Source: Rhizophagus clarus
Lineage: Eukaryota; Glomeromycota; Glomeromycetes; Glomerales; Glomeraceae
Assembly: GCA_015698045.1 (NCBI GenBank)
Contig: BLAL01000286.1
Coordinates: forward strand, 496,001-560,000
DNA length: 64,000 bases
Direction: 5' to 3'
Shown here: positions 10,360 through 19,769 of the stretch, piece by piece
Position numbering within the stretch: the first letter of the stretch is position 1
How the letters are laid out: each line of letters starts with the position of its first letter
Made by a program: the position numbers and the translations under genes
The notes under the pieces: model-generated
What the model saw: only the letters and a program-made list of their open reading frames with translations
Told to the model about the DNA's origin: nothing
Databases searched by the model: none

Positions 10360-11457
10360 ATGACCCCTTTAGAGAGGTATTACAAATTTTATAACCTATC
10401 AGGGGTACCAGCACGTCTTCTTAAAGACCAAGAGCATTATAACATCTATCGAAGACCTCTAAAGGAGAAAAGATCTGAGCGTCCAAAAGTAATCGTCTGG
10501 AAAGAAAATGCTACCCAGCAGTCTGATTTAGCAGAAATGCCTATAGACCCTAAGGGATACCATTATTTTCTCGTAGTAGTAGAAATATCAAGAAGACGAG
10601 TAGATGCTGAGCCTATCAAAAATAAGATGACTAATAGTGTAATAAAAGCATTTGTTAAAATATATGGACGTGGTCATATCCAACCTCCTACTTATAGACT
10701 AGAAACTGATTCTAGTTCAGAATTTACTAACTTGCAAATACGTGATTTTTTCCTTAATAGCATTGGAGTTATGATGAGATTTGGCGAACCTGGACATCAT
10801 AGACAGCAGTCATTTGCAGAGAGGGCTATCCAGGCTATACAAGAACCACTTCTCAAAAGAATGACAGCACAGGAGTTAAAAACTGGTGAGACGTCAGTGG
10901 AATGGTCTGAAGATTTCCATGATATAGTAAGATTAGTAGATGAACAGTGGCAAAGAGATCCACCTAAAATCCCAGAAGGTCCACCTAAAATTGACAAGAA
11001 TACAGAATTACTATTAGAGGGGACACAAGTTCGAACCAAACTTCATGAACCTATATCAGTACTTGGTAAAAAATTACATGGTAAATTCAGAACAGGGGAT
11101 ATCAGATGGGACCCAAAAGTTCGTATAATTAAGAAGCTTATCCTTTCTCCTGAACAACCGCCTACATATTTACTTGATGGACCACATGGCAGGTTAGGAG
11201 TATCTAGATGTGCATATACTAGAAAAGAACTACAGGTTATTCCAGCTAATGAAAAACCCCCACCTGATTCGGTCATAAGAGGACGGCCAGAAAGATATGT
11301 ACCTGAAAGGATTATTAAGCATCGTACTAGAAAGGGTCAACTCCAATACTTAGTCAAATGGGAGCGCTATCCAGAAGATGAATCTACATGGGAGCCAGCT
11401 GATAAATTACAAGAAGACGTCTCCAATCTAGTACACATTTATAATAATACAAAATAG
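10360..11457 (+). CDS. retroviral-type DDE integrase with C-terminal chromodomain
   Basis: ATG 10360 gives 365 residues. From it, catalytic residues are D56 (QQSDLAEM), D117 (LETDSSSEF) and E154 (QQSFAERA), spacing D-60-D-36-E. The C-terminal ~55 residues form a chromodomain: YVPERIIKH, LQYLVKWERYP and STWEP with the usual aromatic cage positions. There is no reverse transcriptase or RNase H attached, as in Polintons and unlike Ty3 polyproteins. It would join element ends to target chromatin. It is followed by the 207-aa gene on the same strand (111 bp). A PPKIPEG/PPKID duplication is present here and single in the right copy. The frame is intact. Confidence 0.88.
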   Translation: MTPLERYYKFYNLSGVPARLLKDQEHYNIYRRPLKEKRSERPKVIVWKENATQQSDLAEMPIDPKGYHYFLVVVEISRRRVDAEPIKNKMTNSVIKAFVKIYGRGHIQPPTYRLETDSSSEFTNLQIRDFFLNSIGVMMRFGEPGHHRQQSFAERAIQAIQEPLLKRMTAQELKTGETSVEWSEDFHDIVRLVDEQWQRDPPKIPEGPPKIDKNTELLLEGTQVRTKLHEPISVLGKKLHGKFRTGDIRWDPKVRIIKKLILSPEQPPTYLLDGPHGRLGVSRCAYTRKELQVIPANEKPPPDSVIRGRPERYVPERIIKHRTRKGQLQYLVKWERYPEDESTWEPADKLQEDVSNLVHIYNNTK

Positions 11458-11552
11458 GTTATATTTTTTTTCGAAAAATCCTAAAATTTTAATTAAAGAT
11501 AAGGGTATAATAAAGTAAATCATATAATAAATATTCGAAATTAAACATATCC

Positions 11553-11566
11553 ATTATATACTAAAA
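11553..11566 (+). promoter_or_regulatory. TATATACTA-type upstream motif
   Basis: ATTATATACTAAAA ends two bases before the ATG of the 207-aa gene. Similar words precede the ATPase (17718-17727), the right-arm copy of this gene (19671-19683, reverse) and the polymerase (39490-39499, reverse). It could be a shared promoter element. Confidence 0.35.
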
Positions 11567-11568
11567 AA

Positions 11569-12192
11569 ATGTATACTGACATTGCTACAATCTTAGATAA
11601 ATCCCCAGAGTGGGTAGAAAACTGGCTAAATACTCCAATCAAGGAAACTGGCCACAATGTTAATGCTACTTTCAAGAGAATTGATATATTTCAGATACAT
11701 GAAATTGCTCGTGTCATCATGTATCAACTTAACCAGCTTGCTGAAGAAGACTACTGGAAAGCTGTAGAAGATTATAAAATTTTTGATAAAGAAGTAAATT
11801 GTGCTATTGAAAAATATTTAGGTACGAATAAAGCTCTTACAGATAAACTATACAAAAAATTTATGGATTTGGCCGATAAAAAAGAAAAAGCCTTTGCGTA
11901 TCAGGTAGAGATAGAAAAAATTATGTTACAAGGTGGATTTGCATATAAAGATACAGAAAAGATTTATATAATTTATTATATTAACATGTTAGCTAATGGG
12001 TTGGATCCTTATGAAATCCCAGGATTCGGTGAACCAGAAGAAGAATCATCTTGGCAACCAGATTACTGGGGAGATGAAGATCCAGACGATCCTGCAAATT
12101 GGCAATCGATACCAAATGAATCTGATAGATCTGATGAAGATCTAAGTGATGATCCAAGCGATTCTGATGAAGATCCAGACTACCCTTATTAA
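11569..12192 (+). CDS. unknown 207-aa protein with acidic tail
   Basis: No family is recognised. Residues 1-160 look alpha-helical (SPEWVENWL, then Lys/Glu-rich helices), followed by an acidic tail (residues ~163-207) with repeated Asp-Pro/Ser-Asp motifs such as EDPDDPANW and DLSDDPSDSDEDPD. It ends 22 bp before the convergent stop of the Gag-retropepsin ORF. The first 28 codons recur in the right inverted arm, where the gene is cut off. Position between integrase and Gag suggests a structural or DNA-handling protein of the element, but this is inference. Confidence 0.7.
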   Translation: MYTDIATILDKSPEWVENWLNTPIKETGHNVNATFKRIDIFQIHEIARVIMYQLNQLAEEDYWKAVEDYKIFDKEVNCAIEKYLGTNKALTDKLYKKFMDLADKKEKAFAYQVEIEKIMLQGGFAYKDTEKIYIIYYINMLANGLDPYEIPGFGEPEEESSWQPDYWGDEDPDDPANWQSIPNESDRSDEDLSDDPSDSDEDPDYPY

Positions 12193-12214
12193 ATGGATCT
12201 AATTTTATATTTTT

Positions 12215-12463
12215 TTATGTCCTATTTGCATCTGGAATTATAGGAATAAAATAGTCTTTATTATCGCAAGTAAGAGCGATATGCTTTTGAGATTCATGAA
12301 TATCATAATTATACCTTCTAAGACATGCTCGGCTCAAACCAATCTCTCTATGCTTATACCCTTTTAGAACTACAAGATCTTCTTTAATGATACAACTACC
12401 ACTCTGTGGTGGTGAAAGGTTTATCGATACATTTTTTACTATACCAAGTGTCTCACCATCCCC
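12215..12463 (-). pseudogene. C-terminal part of Gag-retropepsin module 1, split by insertion
   Basis: The minus-strand frame from 12463 to the TAA at 12215 starts GETLGIVKN and continues ~80 residues. Using one copy of the 8-bp duplication CCATCCCC, it joins in frame to the ORF ending at 15216 (...ITGASGD). This is the C-terminal half of the aspartic protease plus a short tail, separated from its catalytic half by the 2.75-kb hAT-like element. No internal stop is seen, so the insertion may be recent. Confidence 0.8.
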
Positions 12464-12741
12464 TAGTGTTCCGCAAACGATTTGGTCAAATCAAATCAAT
12501 TCGGATTTGATTTGAAGTTTGATTTGATTCGATTTGATAATTTTGATTTGCAAATCAAATCCAAACTTCAAAACAAGATTTGAGTTCAAATCCAAATTAA
12601 AAAAAAAAGATTTGATTCGATTTCAAATCAAATTCAAATTAGCTTAAACTAATTCAATCAAATCCGAATCAAATCTGACAAATCCAAATCAAATCCAAAT
12701 CAAATCGAATTAAATATACATGACCTGGTTAAACGTAATTA

Positions 12742-14846
12742 CAGGACCCCGAACAATACTAATATAACTCACAAATGTATAAAGGCAGGGTCATGTGACT
12801 TGCCGATCTAATCAGATAATCTGAATATCTGATCATTTTTTTTAATCATTTATCAGTTTATTTTTGTAGTGTTGCCGGACGAAAGGCATGACCGGACTTT
12901 TGGAATTAAGGTAAGGGAGGGTGGGAAGTGTTTTTCGATGTTTTTTTTAACTATTTAATTAATTATTTTTTTTTTATTTTTTTGTAGTGTTGCCGGACGA
13001 AATGCATGACCGGACTTTTGGAATTAAGGTAAGGGAGGGGTTGGGAAAGGTGTTTCGTTGTTTAATTAAGTATTAACTTTTTTTTTACTTTTTGTAGTGT
13101 TGCCGGACGAAAAGCACGACCGGACTTTTGGAATTAAGGTAAGGGAGGGTGAGAAATGTTTTTTTTAACTAATTAATTAATTATTTTTTATTTTTATTTT
13201 TTGTAGTGTTGCCGGACGAAAGGCATGACCGGACTTTTGGAATTAAGGTAAGGGAGGGGTTGGGGGAGGTGTTTCGTTGTTTTTTTTTTAATTAATTTAA
13301 GTATTAACTTTTTTTTTACTTTTTGTAGTGTTGCCGGACGAAAAGCACGACCGGACTTTTGGAATTAAGGTAAGGGAGGGGTTGGGGAAGGTGTTTCGTT
13401 GTTTAATTAAGTATTAACTTTTTTTTTTACTTTTTGTAGTGTTGCCGGACGAAAAGCACGACTGGACTTTTGGAATTAAGGTAAGGGAGGGTGAGAAATG
13501 TTTTTCGGTGTTTTTTTTAACTAATTAATTAATTATTTTTTATTTTTATTTTTTGTAGTGTTGCCGGACGAAAGGCACGACCGGACTTTTGGAATTAAGG
13601 TAAGGGAGGGGTTGGGGGAGGTGTTTCGTTGTTTTTTTTTTAATTAATTTAAGTATTAACTTTTTTTTTACTTTTTGTAGTGTTGCCGGACGAAAAGCAT
13701 GACCGGACTTTTGGAATTAAGGTAGGGGAGGGTGGGGAAGTGTTTTTCGGTGTTTTTTTTAACTATTTAATTAATTATTATTTTTTTATTTTTTTGTAGT
13801 GTTGCCGGACGAAATGCATGACCGGACTTTTGGAATTAAGGTAAGGGAGGGTGGGGAAGTGTTTTTCGGTGTTTTTTTTAACTATTTAATTAATTATTTT
13901 TTTTTTATTTTTTTGTAGTGTTGCCGGACGAAATGCATGACCGGACTTTTGGAATTAAGGTAAGGGAGGGGTTGGGAGAGGTGTTTCGTTGTTTTTTTTA
14001 ATTAATTAAGTATTAACTTTTTTTTTTACTTTTTGTAGTGTTGCCAGACGAAAAGCACAACTGGACTTTTGGAATTAAGGTAAGGGAGGGTTGGGGGAGG
14101 TGTTTCGTTGTTTTTTTTTAATTAATTAAGTATTAACCTTTTTTTTTATTTTTTTGTAGTGTTGCCAGACGAAAAGCATGACCGGACTTTTGGAATTAAG
14201 GTAAGGGAGGGTGGGGGAAGTGTTTTTCAGTATTTTTTTTAACTAATTAATTGTTTTTTTTTTATTTTTTTGTAGTGTTGCCAGACGAAAAGCACGACCG
14301 GACTTTTGGAATTAAGGTAAGGGAGGGTTGGGGGAGGTGTTTCGTTGTTTTTTTTTTAATTAATTAAGTATTGATTTTTTTTTTATTTTTTGTAGTGTTG
14401 CCAGACGAAAAGCACGACCGGACTTTTGGAATTAAGATAAGGGAGGGTGGGTGAAGTGTTTTTCGGTATTTTTTTTAACAAATTAATTATTTTTTTTTTT
14501 ATTTTTTGTAGTGTTGCCGGGCGAAAAACATGACCGGACTTTTGGAATTAGGGTATTAAAACCCAAAAAAGAATAATAAAAATAAATAAATTTGGTATAA
14601 AATACCGAAAAAAAGTGAAAAAATAAATAAAATAAAATAAATTTTGGTAAATACCGAGTAATTTAATTTACCGAAATTAGTATTTTTTAAAAATAAATCC
14701 ACGTATATCTATTATAAACTCTACACAAACATAATATCCCAAATTGACCGATCTACGCAAACTCAATTTGTAGGTTTAAAAAGTAATTTCATATAAACTC
14801 TACGCAAACCCGTATGTGAGTTATATTGGTATTATTCGGGGTCCTG
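12742..14846. mobile_element. nested element with ~32-bp inverted ends, carries exon-like array A
   Basis: The ends read CAGGACCCCGAA...AACTCACA and its complement, 32 bp with two mismatches. They are flanked by TAATTA on both sides (12736-12741 and 14847-14852). TAATTA is itself a palindrome, so the duplication length is uncertain. The element lies wholly inside hAT-like element 1 and holds array A. No transposase is encoded. Confidence 0.75.
12860..14560 (+). repeat. array A: 15 tandem ~118-bp units shaped like intron/micro-exon/intron
   Basis: Each unit has T-rich tract-GTAG, a 41-nt core beginning TGTTGCCGGACGAAA and ending TTTTGGAATTAAG, then GTAAGGGAGG. The first core is 12870-12910 and the last begins at 14512. 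The cores are GC-richer and better conserved than the T/A-rich spacers. The geometry (pyrimidine tract + AG, core, GTAAG) is that of an exon with both splice signals. 41 is not a multiple of three, and chaining cores meets TAA by the third, so long protein coding is unlikely. Confidence 0.85.
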
Positions 14847-15223
14847 TAATTACCGTAAATATTATTGGTAGTTACTGCAACCACATGATGTCCAACCCTC
14901 CTTAAACACACTAAAGAAATACGTTTCGCAACATTTTTTTATTAATATTGCGTTGCAAAACGCATTTTTTTATTTAAAATTCAACAAATCAAACCAAATC
15001 ACAAATCTATTTGAATGAATTTGATTTGATTTGAATTTGAATTTGATTTGAATCGAATCAAATTTAAATCAAATCAAATCAAATTCAAATCAAATTTCAA
15101 ATCAGATTTGAATGGTTTGATTCAAATCCGAATTCAAACTTTTCAGATTTGATTTGATCAAATCAAATTTCAAATCTAACCTGATTTGGTCTAATTTGAT
15201 TTGTGCGGAACACTACCATCCCC

Positions 15224-17071
15224 TGATGCACCAGTAATACTATGCTTTATAGATTTATCAGCTTTTAGTTTTAGTTCGTGACATGCTTCTTCTTGGATAA
15301 AGGAAACATTAGCACAGGAATCCGCTAGACACTGAATATTCACCCCATTTACATTTCCATTTATAGCTAAAAGATCTTTAGTATTTTCCAATCGAGCGAC
15401 ATCAATATCCATAGCCATTGGACCCAAATACTCTTCCTGCACTGCTGGTTGTTCTTGAGGGGCGCTATCATAATTTTCTAATATTTTATAGACGATCTCC
15501 TGAATAATCTTTCTGATATCAGCAAGTTTTAGAAGATTTAAGAGCTCCGTTTTAGTAAAGTTTGTTTGTGGCTTAATAGCAGGAAGTTTTACCATCTTAG
15601 TCGAATTAGATGCCGATTTTGTCGATTTAGATGGTGGTGATTTAGTTGCTGGTAGTTTACCTTTATTTGAAACTATCTTTTTTTTTTGGACGAGCATAAT
15701 TTCTCCATTCTCACCTTGAACTAATTCTATAGGTACACCTCGAATAGCATTGGAAGTATCCATAGGATCATCATGATCATCCAAGAAAAGTTCACGCATT
15801 GCCCTATTTAACTCTGCATCTTCATGTCTTTCTCTAGCTTTTGCTATTCTTTTAGCAATCTTACCAGCTAATCTTTGTGCTAATGTATTTCTAGGAGCAG
15901 GTCTACCTGGTACAGCATCAAACAACTGTTGTAAATGCCTATTATCAACCTCATCTTCATCAGGCGGATTAAAAGCTTCATCAGGAATATCATCCCAATC
16001 ATCCTGATATCGAGGCGTAGGCTTAGGCTTAGGTCTATAAACAGGCTTTACATCTCGAGCCTTAAGACTCTCCTGTAATTGGCGAATCTGGGATTGAAAC
16101 CCTTCAGCCTGTTGTTGCAATAATCGACTCATTTCTCCTTGGGTAACTGCATGATTTTGTACTGGTTTTAATATAACTGGCTCCTGACTAACTGGTGGTA
16201 ATTGCTCTGGAATAATTTGTCTATCCCTCTGATACTGTATATTTTCTCGTCTTTCTCTACCAAGACGTAATTCAGCCTTTCTTTTTTCAACTCGTTCAAG
16301 AAGACCTACTAATTCCTCTATATCTCGTTCAGCACCAATCCTTTCAGCCTCAATAGCACAATCATCATTTAGACCTCTTAGAAACTGATTAACTAAAACA
16401 TCATTACCATAACCTAATAGTTCAGCACTTCTTCTAACTTTATCATAGAAATCTCGAACAGGTATATTTTCCTGAAAAAGGTTACCAAACCTTAACTGGC
16501 GTCTGGCATTTTGTTGTGTAGGAAATTCATTACGCATTTTAATTAGAATATGACAGGGACGGGCTGGAATTATATATGGATGACCGACACCTGCTCCACC
16601 AGCAATTGCAACACCAGCTCCAGCACCACCACCAAGAACATTGTGATTAAGAGGATCATTAGTAAATTCCATACCAGCACGATTTAACCAAATATCTCTA
16701 TTTCCTTCTATAGCATAATCGGGCCAGACATCAATGACTGGATTAGCAATACCAGCACCACCACCATCAACCATATGGGCCCTTGCACCAGAAGGGTTAA
16801 CCCATGTATTTAATGGACAATTACCAGCATTACCAGCCAAAGCCTTAAATGCTGGCTCATCACCATGTGCAAGACGAAGAAGAATATTTTTAAGTCTAAC
16901 TCTCTTTCCTAGGATATTAGCATCATACCATCTGGAGGCCGGACCAGTTAAGCAAGCACGAAGTATACCCATAGCTTTCTCCCAACCTGCTGGATTACCA
17001 GCAACAGCCGATGGATCAATTCCAATACTATGAATATAGCCCTTATATAACTCAAAAAATCTCTCAAGATC
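15224..17071 (-). pseudogene. Ty3-like Gag plus retropepsin N-terminal half, module 1
   Basis: The frame is open from about 17100, with the first in-frame ATG at 16972. LERFFELYKGY, ACLTGPASRWYDA and a later block (RRQLRFGNLFQ, VRDFYDKVRRSAELLG, QFLRGLNDD) match the layout of Ty3-type Gag capsid. A Gly/Ala-rich insert lies between. Then come a Gln-rich coil, acidic and Lys/Ser-rich linkers, and a retropepsin-like segment CLADSCANVSFIQEEA, with DSC in place of DSG/DTG. The protease is cut by hAT-like element 1. The upstream coiled-coil ORF is in another frame. No reverse transcriptase follows. The far side is convergent with the 207-aa gene. Confidence 0.75.
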
Positions 17072-17699
17072 CTGGGGGATTATCTGGAGGAGGATTGTTG
17101 ACTATGGGATTTGCTTGTCTAATTCGAAACCACTGCGCTTGAATTCTAAGTACAGCCAGTTGTGCTTGCATTCTATCACGAATTCGTCCCAAGTTTCTAG
17201 ATGTAAGTCGTTCTATTGCAAGTTGGTGTGTTAATCTATTATTTCTTTGTTGCAAAGTATCCCTAATTCTTCTTTGCCGTACTTGCTGATCTTGTAATTG
17301 ATTAGCTTGATCACGATTTGCATTTACCAGATGATTTCTCTCATTTTGCAATCCGTTTTTCTCATTTTGACATGCAATAAGACGTTGTCTAATACCATGA
17401 ATCTCACGTTCTCTAGCATTGGTCACTTCTTGCAAAAATCTTAATAAACCAGTCGAAGTATCAAGCTCTTCCCTAGTTTGTCTTGCTCTTTCTTCAACCT
17501 GTATACCATGATCTATAATCAATCCAATAATATGCTTAATCTCATGATTAATATTTATAAGATTTGGTGTAACAGTCATTCGACCATTTACCAGCAGGGC
17601 ATCTGCGCCATTCTTAAGCGCATTAATTAGTTGATTAATATCCATTGCTACTAAATGTGCTGGAAAAACGCCTGTAGGATCAGTGGGAACATATGCCAT
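17064..17699 (-). CDS. coiled-coil Gag-partner protein, module 1
   Basis: ATG 17699 gives 211 residues. An N-terminal helical region (INQLINALKNGADALL) is followed by a long Glu/Gln/Arg-rich coiled coil and a Pro/Asn-rich end, NNPPPDNPPGS. It ends where the Gag frame takes over (+1 relative), with about 30 bp of overlap, so either a frameshift joins them or a base was lost. Module 2 has a similar coil (22203-22646 plus 30684-31187) whose end, NNPPGN, reads further. It is divergent from the ATPase across 40 bp. It is probably the N-terminal, oligomerising part of Gag. Confidence 0.6.
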   Translation of the reverse strand: MAYVPTDPTGVFPAHLVAMDINQLINALKNGADALLVNGRMTVTPNLININHEIKHIIGLIIDHGIQVEERARQTREELDTSTGLLRFLQEVTNAREREIHGIRQRLIACQNEKNGLQNERNHLVNANRDQANQLQDQQVRQRRIRDTLQQRNNRLTHQLAIERLTSRNLGRIRDRMQAQLAVLRIQAQWFRIRQANPIVNNPPPDNPPGS

Positions 17700-17739
17700 T
17701 TTGAATATACTATACACTATATACTACTAATTGCTTAAA
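17700..17739. promoter_or_regulatory. 40-bp divergent promoter, Gag coil / ATPase
   Basis: Only 40 bp separate the opposed ATGs at 17699 and 17740. The interval holds ATATACTATACACTATATAC, so TATATAC-type words face both ways. This ties the Gag module and the packaging-type ATPase to one transcriptional unit. Confidence 0.5.
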
Positions 17740-19098
17740 ATGGACTTATATGTGTACAATTTGGATGAGTATACCGGTGATACTAGGCAAGGAAATGAAT
17801 ATGCTCCAATATGGCCCTTTCGTCTTGCTGTAGCTGGTAGCTCAGATTCTGGAAAGACTACTATGCTTATTAATTTACTAATGGGAGATGCAAAAGCCAA
17901 AAAGGATGGAAATCGATATATTCTTTGTGATGAAATAGTCCTTATTTGTAGGTATTTAGACGAACCTAAATGGCAAATGGTAAAGGATTTCTTTGATGAT
18001 GATGAAAACGTTACTTTTAGAGCGATCTCATATCACCAAATGCCAGATGTAGAAGACTTTGACCCCAAAATTGCTACTGTAGCTATATTTGAGGATGTAA
18101 TGGATGCCCCTAAAAACATCCAAGAAAAAATAACTGGATACTTTACCCATGGACGACATAGAAATATTTCGGCTATTTATGTAGCCCAAAGATTCTTTGC
18201 CATCCCAAAAGCAATTCGAGAAAATGTAAATTATATTTCTTTACATGGTGGGCATGGTAGTTTAAGTGATACAAAGCGCATCATTAGACAATATATTAAT
18301 GAATCTGATTCTCTTGCCCCAATCATTGATGAACTAACCTTAGGTAGGGAATTCATAGTATTTGACTTAAGACGCCCTAAAACTGACCCTTTAGCAATCA
18401 GAGTTCGATGGGATACTAGTCTTAGAACTTTTATGGAATCGTCCTTGAATAACGCTTCTAAAATGATCACGTGTTCATCTAAGATCGATCTAAGATCATC
18501 CAAGAACGATTCTAGAATCATCACAGATTCATCTAAGATCGATCTAAGATCATCCAAGAACGATTCTAGAATCATCACAGATTCATCTAAGATCGATCTA
18601 AGATCATCCAAGAACGATTCTAGAACTATTATGGAATCATCCAAGAATGATTCTAAGATAGTTAAACGATTTACTTCTTATGGGCAGAAGGCAATAACTG
18701 AAGCTAATAAGAATAATTTGTTAAAGGAATTTGCCCGAAACTTTCCTTTTCCTAAGGAACGTAAACTTTACTTAATACCAGACGCCTTACCGAAAGCAAA
18801 AAATTCAGAAATTTGGGCTAAATATGTTTTTAGAGAAGCTTATGGAATAAATGACCGTACTCTTGGAGATGAGTATAAGAAATTCCTGTCCCAAGTTAAG
18901 AATGTATGTGTTACTAGAAATAATTCCCCAGTATCAGTAACACCTTTTGATCGATATAGAGAACTTTTGAATGAGCGTCCTCTAAGTGACGAAAAAATAA
19001 TAGAAGGTATTGAAGCACTTCTAAAACTATTCAATGATGGCTTAATGAAGAAATCTATCCTACAAGTGGGAATTAATAGTCTATTCCATTCTTTCTAA
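17740..19098 (+). CDS. FtsK/HerA-type (A32-like) DNA packaging ATPase with internal repeats
   Basis: ATG 17740 gives 452 residues. Walker A is AGSSDSGKTT (residues ~32-41) and Walker B is VAIFEDV (~114-120). AIYVAQRFF after it fits the third conserved strand of A32-like packaging ATPases, and a later REFIVFDLRR strand is typical. Polintons and large DNA viruses use this enzyme to pump DNA into capsids. Residues ~245-300 are three in-frame copies of an 18-residue unit (SSKIDLRSSKNDSRI...), then a 150-residue Lys-rich tail. The family core is usually ~250-300 residues, so the tail is extra. The end overlaps the convergent 146-aa gene by 26 bp. The frame is intact. Confidence 0.85.
   Translation: MDLYVYNLDEYTGDTRQGNEYAPIWPFRLAVAGSSDSGKTTMLINLLMGDAKAKKDGNRYILCDEIVLICRYLDEPKWQMVKDFFDDDENVTFRAISYHQMPDVEDFDPKIATVAIFEDVMDAPKNIQEKITGYFTHGRHRNISAIYVAQRFFAIPKAIRENVNYISLHGGHGSLSDTKRIIRQYINESDSLAPIIDELTLGREFIVFDLRRPKTDPLAIRVRWDTSLRTFMESSLNNASKMITCSSKIDLRSSKNDSRIITDSSKIDLRSSKNDSRIITDSSKIDLRSSKNDSRTIMESSKNDSKIVKRFTSYGQKAITEANKNNLLKEFARNFPFPKERKLYLIPDALPKAKNSEIWAKYVFREAYGINDRTLGDEYKKFLSQVKNVCVTRNNSPVSVTPFDRYRELLNERPLSDEKIIEGIEALLKLFNDGLMKKSILQVGINSLFHSF
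18470..18645 (+). repeat. 54-bp in-frame tandem repeat inside the ATPase
   Basis: Three near-perfect copies of a 54-bp unit (TCATCTAAGATCGATCTAAG plus 34 more bases), with partial copies on each side. The length is a multiple of three, so the frame is kept. It inserts Ser/Lys/Asp-rich linker after the ATPase core. Confidence 0.9.
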
Positions 19099-19513
19099 AA
19101 AGCTCAAGTAACTCTTCTCTAGTCGCATTTATAGTTATAGTACTTTTTTCCTTGCCATCTACTACCATTCTTGACATTTTTGTTACTAGGCCAAAGGCCC
19201 TCAATGCACGAGAAACACAGTTTTTGCTTAATGGATTATCTATTACAGTACAATACATATTATAAAATACAGAAAAGGGCTCATTTATCCCCTCTACTGC
19301 ATAGAAATCAAATAAAAATCGATATAAAGCTTTTTCTCCTACATCCCTATCTAGCTCATTAATTCGTTTGAGTAGCCAAATCTTGATCGATTCAACATCT
19401 GGTTCAATACTATTTAACTGTTCCTCATAGTCCCGAGTAAAGGTAAAAATAAGTTCATCATCTAGAGAGACCGATCTATATATTTTGATTAGCTTATATA
19501 TATTTTCATGCAA
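19073..19513 (-). CDS. unknown 146-aa protein, possible winged-helix end
   Basis: No sure family. The last third (NCVSRALRAFGLVTKMS, a short loop, KSTITINATREELLELF) has the helix-helix-strand-turn-strand look of a winged helix, like the C-terminal parts of D5/SF3 helicases. The helicase pseudogene at 7.6-8.8 kb lacks exactly that part, so this could be its remnant or a separate regulator. It overlaps the ATPase end by 26 bp in convergent orientation. Its start (ATG 19513) lies ~70 bp from the truncated right-arm copy of the 207-aa gene, which is on the same strand. Confidence 0.55.
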   Translation of the reverse strand: MHENIYKLIKIYRSVSLDDELIFTFTRDYEEQLNSIEPDVESIKIWLLKRINELDRDVGEKALYRFLFDFYAVEGINEPFSVFYNMYCTVIDNPLSKNCVSRALRAFGLVTKMSRMVVDGKEKSTITINATREELLELFRKNGIDY

Positions 19514-19584
19514 GCTATCTATATTGGCACATCTTTGTACTGTATGTCAGAATTCGATAGTAGATAGGCCTCTTCTTGGCTTAG

Positions 19585-19667
19585 CCAGTTTCCTTGATTG
19601 GAGCATTTAGCCAGTTTTCTACCCATTCTGGGGTTGCATCTAAGAATTTAGCAATGTTCGTGTACAT
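19585..19667 (-). pseudogene. right-arm remnant of the 207-aa gene start
   Basis: ATG 19667 starts a frame nearly identical to the first 28 codons of the 207-aa gene at 11569 (EWVENWLN and IKETG are shared), then a TAA follows. It keeps the upstream TATATACTAAAA word (19671-19683) and the ~28-bp box (19689-19717). The rest of the gene is missing. The break marks the inner edge of the right inverted arm. Confidence 0.8.
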
Positions 19668-19688
19668 CTTTTAGTATATAATGGATAT

Positions 19689-19717
19689 CAATTTATTTTT
19701 TTTTGATACCTATATAT
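19689..19717 (-). promoter_or_regulatory. shared upstream box, 207-aa-type gene copy
   Basis: The box matches the one at 8793-8822 upstream of the helicase: AATTTATT, T run, TTGATACCTATATAT on the plus strand. It lies ~22 nt upstream of ATG 19667. The left-arm gene at 11569 lacks it. Confidence 0.4.
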
Positions 19718-19769
19718 CGACTATGTTTAATTATAATTTTTTGGGGTTATTTTTAAAAAAAAATATAAT

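Larger units (their letters stand above)
9807..11650 (+). repeat. left inverted arm (Zn-ribbon, integrase, start of 207-aa gene)
   Basis: This ~1.84-kb stretch recurs in reverse complement at 19585-22201 once the 794-bp insertion there is removed. The left arm has intact ORFs and the right arm is mutated. Similarity ends at TTGGTCCTAG (outer side) and inside the 207-aa gene at ETG (inner side). Long inverted ends are typical of Polintons, but ends containing the integrase are unusual. A recombined pair of elements is an alternative. Confidence 0.75.
12464..15215. mobile_element. hAT-like non-autonomous element 1 (2752 bp)
   Basis: The ends are exact inverted repeats TAGTGTTCCGCA...TGCGGAACACTA, flanked by the 8-bp direct repeat CCATCCCC (12456-12463 and 15216-15223). 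An 8-bp duplication and these ends fit the hAT superfamily. Subterminal parts (12480-12720, 14985-15205) are dense AAATC/GATTT repeats. No transposase ORF is present. Removing the element with one duplication restores the retropepsin frame. Confidence 0.92.

Noticed and set aside
11548-11566. TATA box proof for the 207-aa gene
   Set aside because: In such AT-rich sequence TATATA words are common; kept only as a low-confidence motif because of recurrence near starts.
12860-14560. CRISPR-like array
   Set aside because: The spacers are themselves repeated T/A-rich sequence, the setting is eukaryotic and there are no cas genes.
17064-17103. Programmed frameshift between the coil and Gag in module 1
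   Set aside because: The shift is +1 here but -1 in module 2 at a different place, and no slippery motif is visible, so a lost or gained base is simpler.
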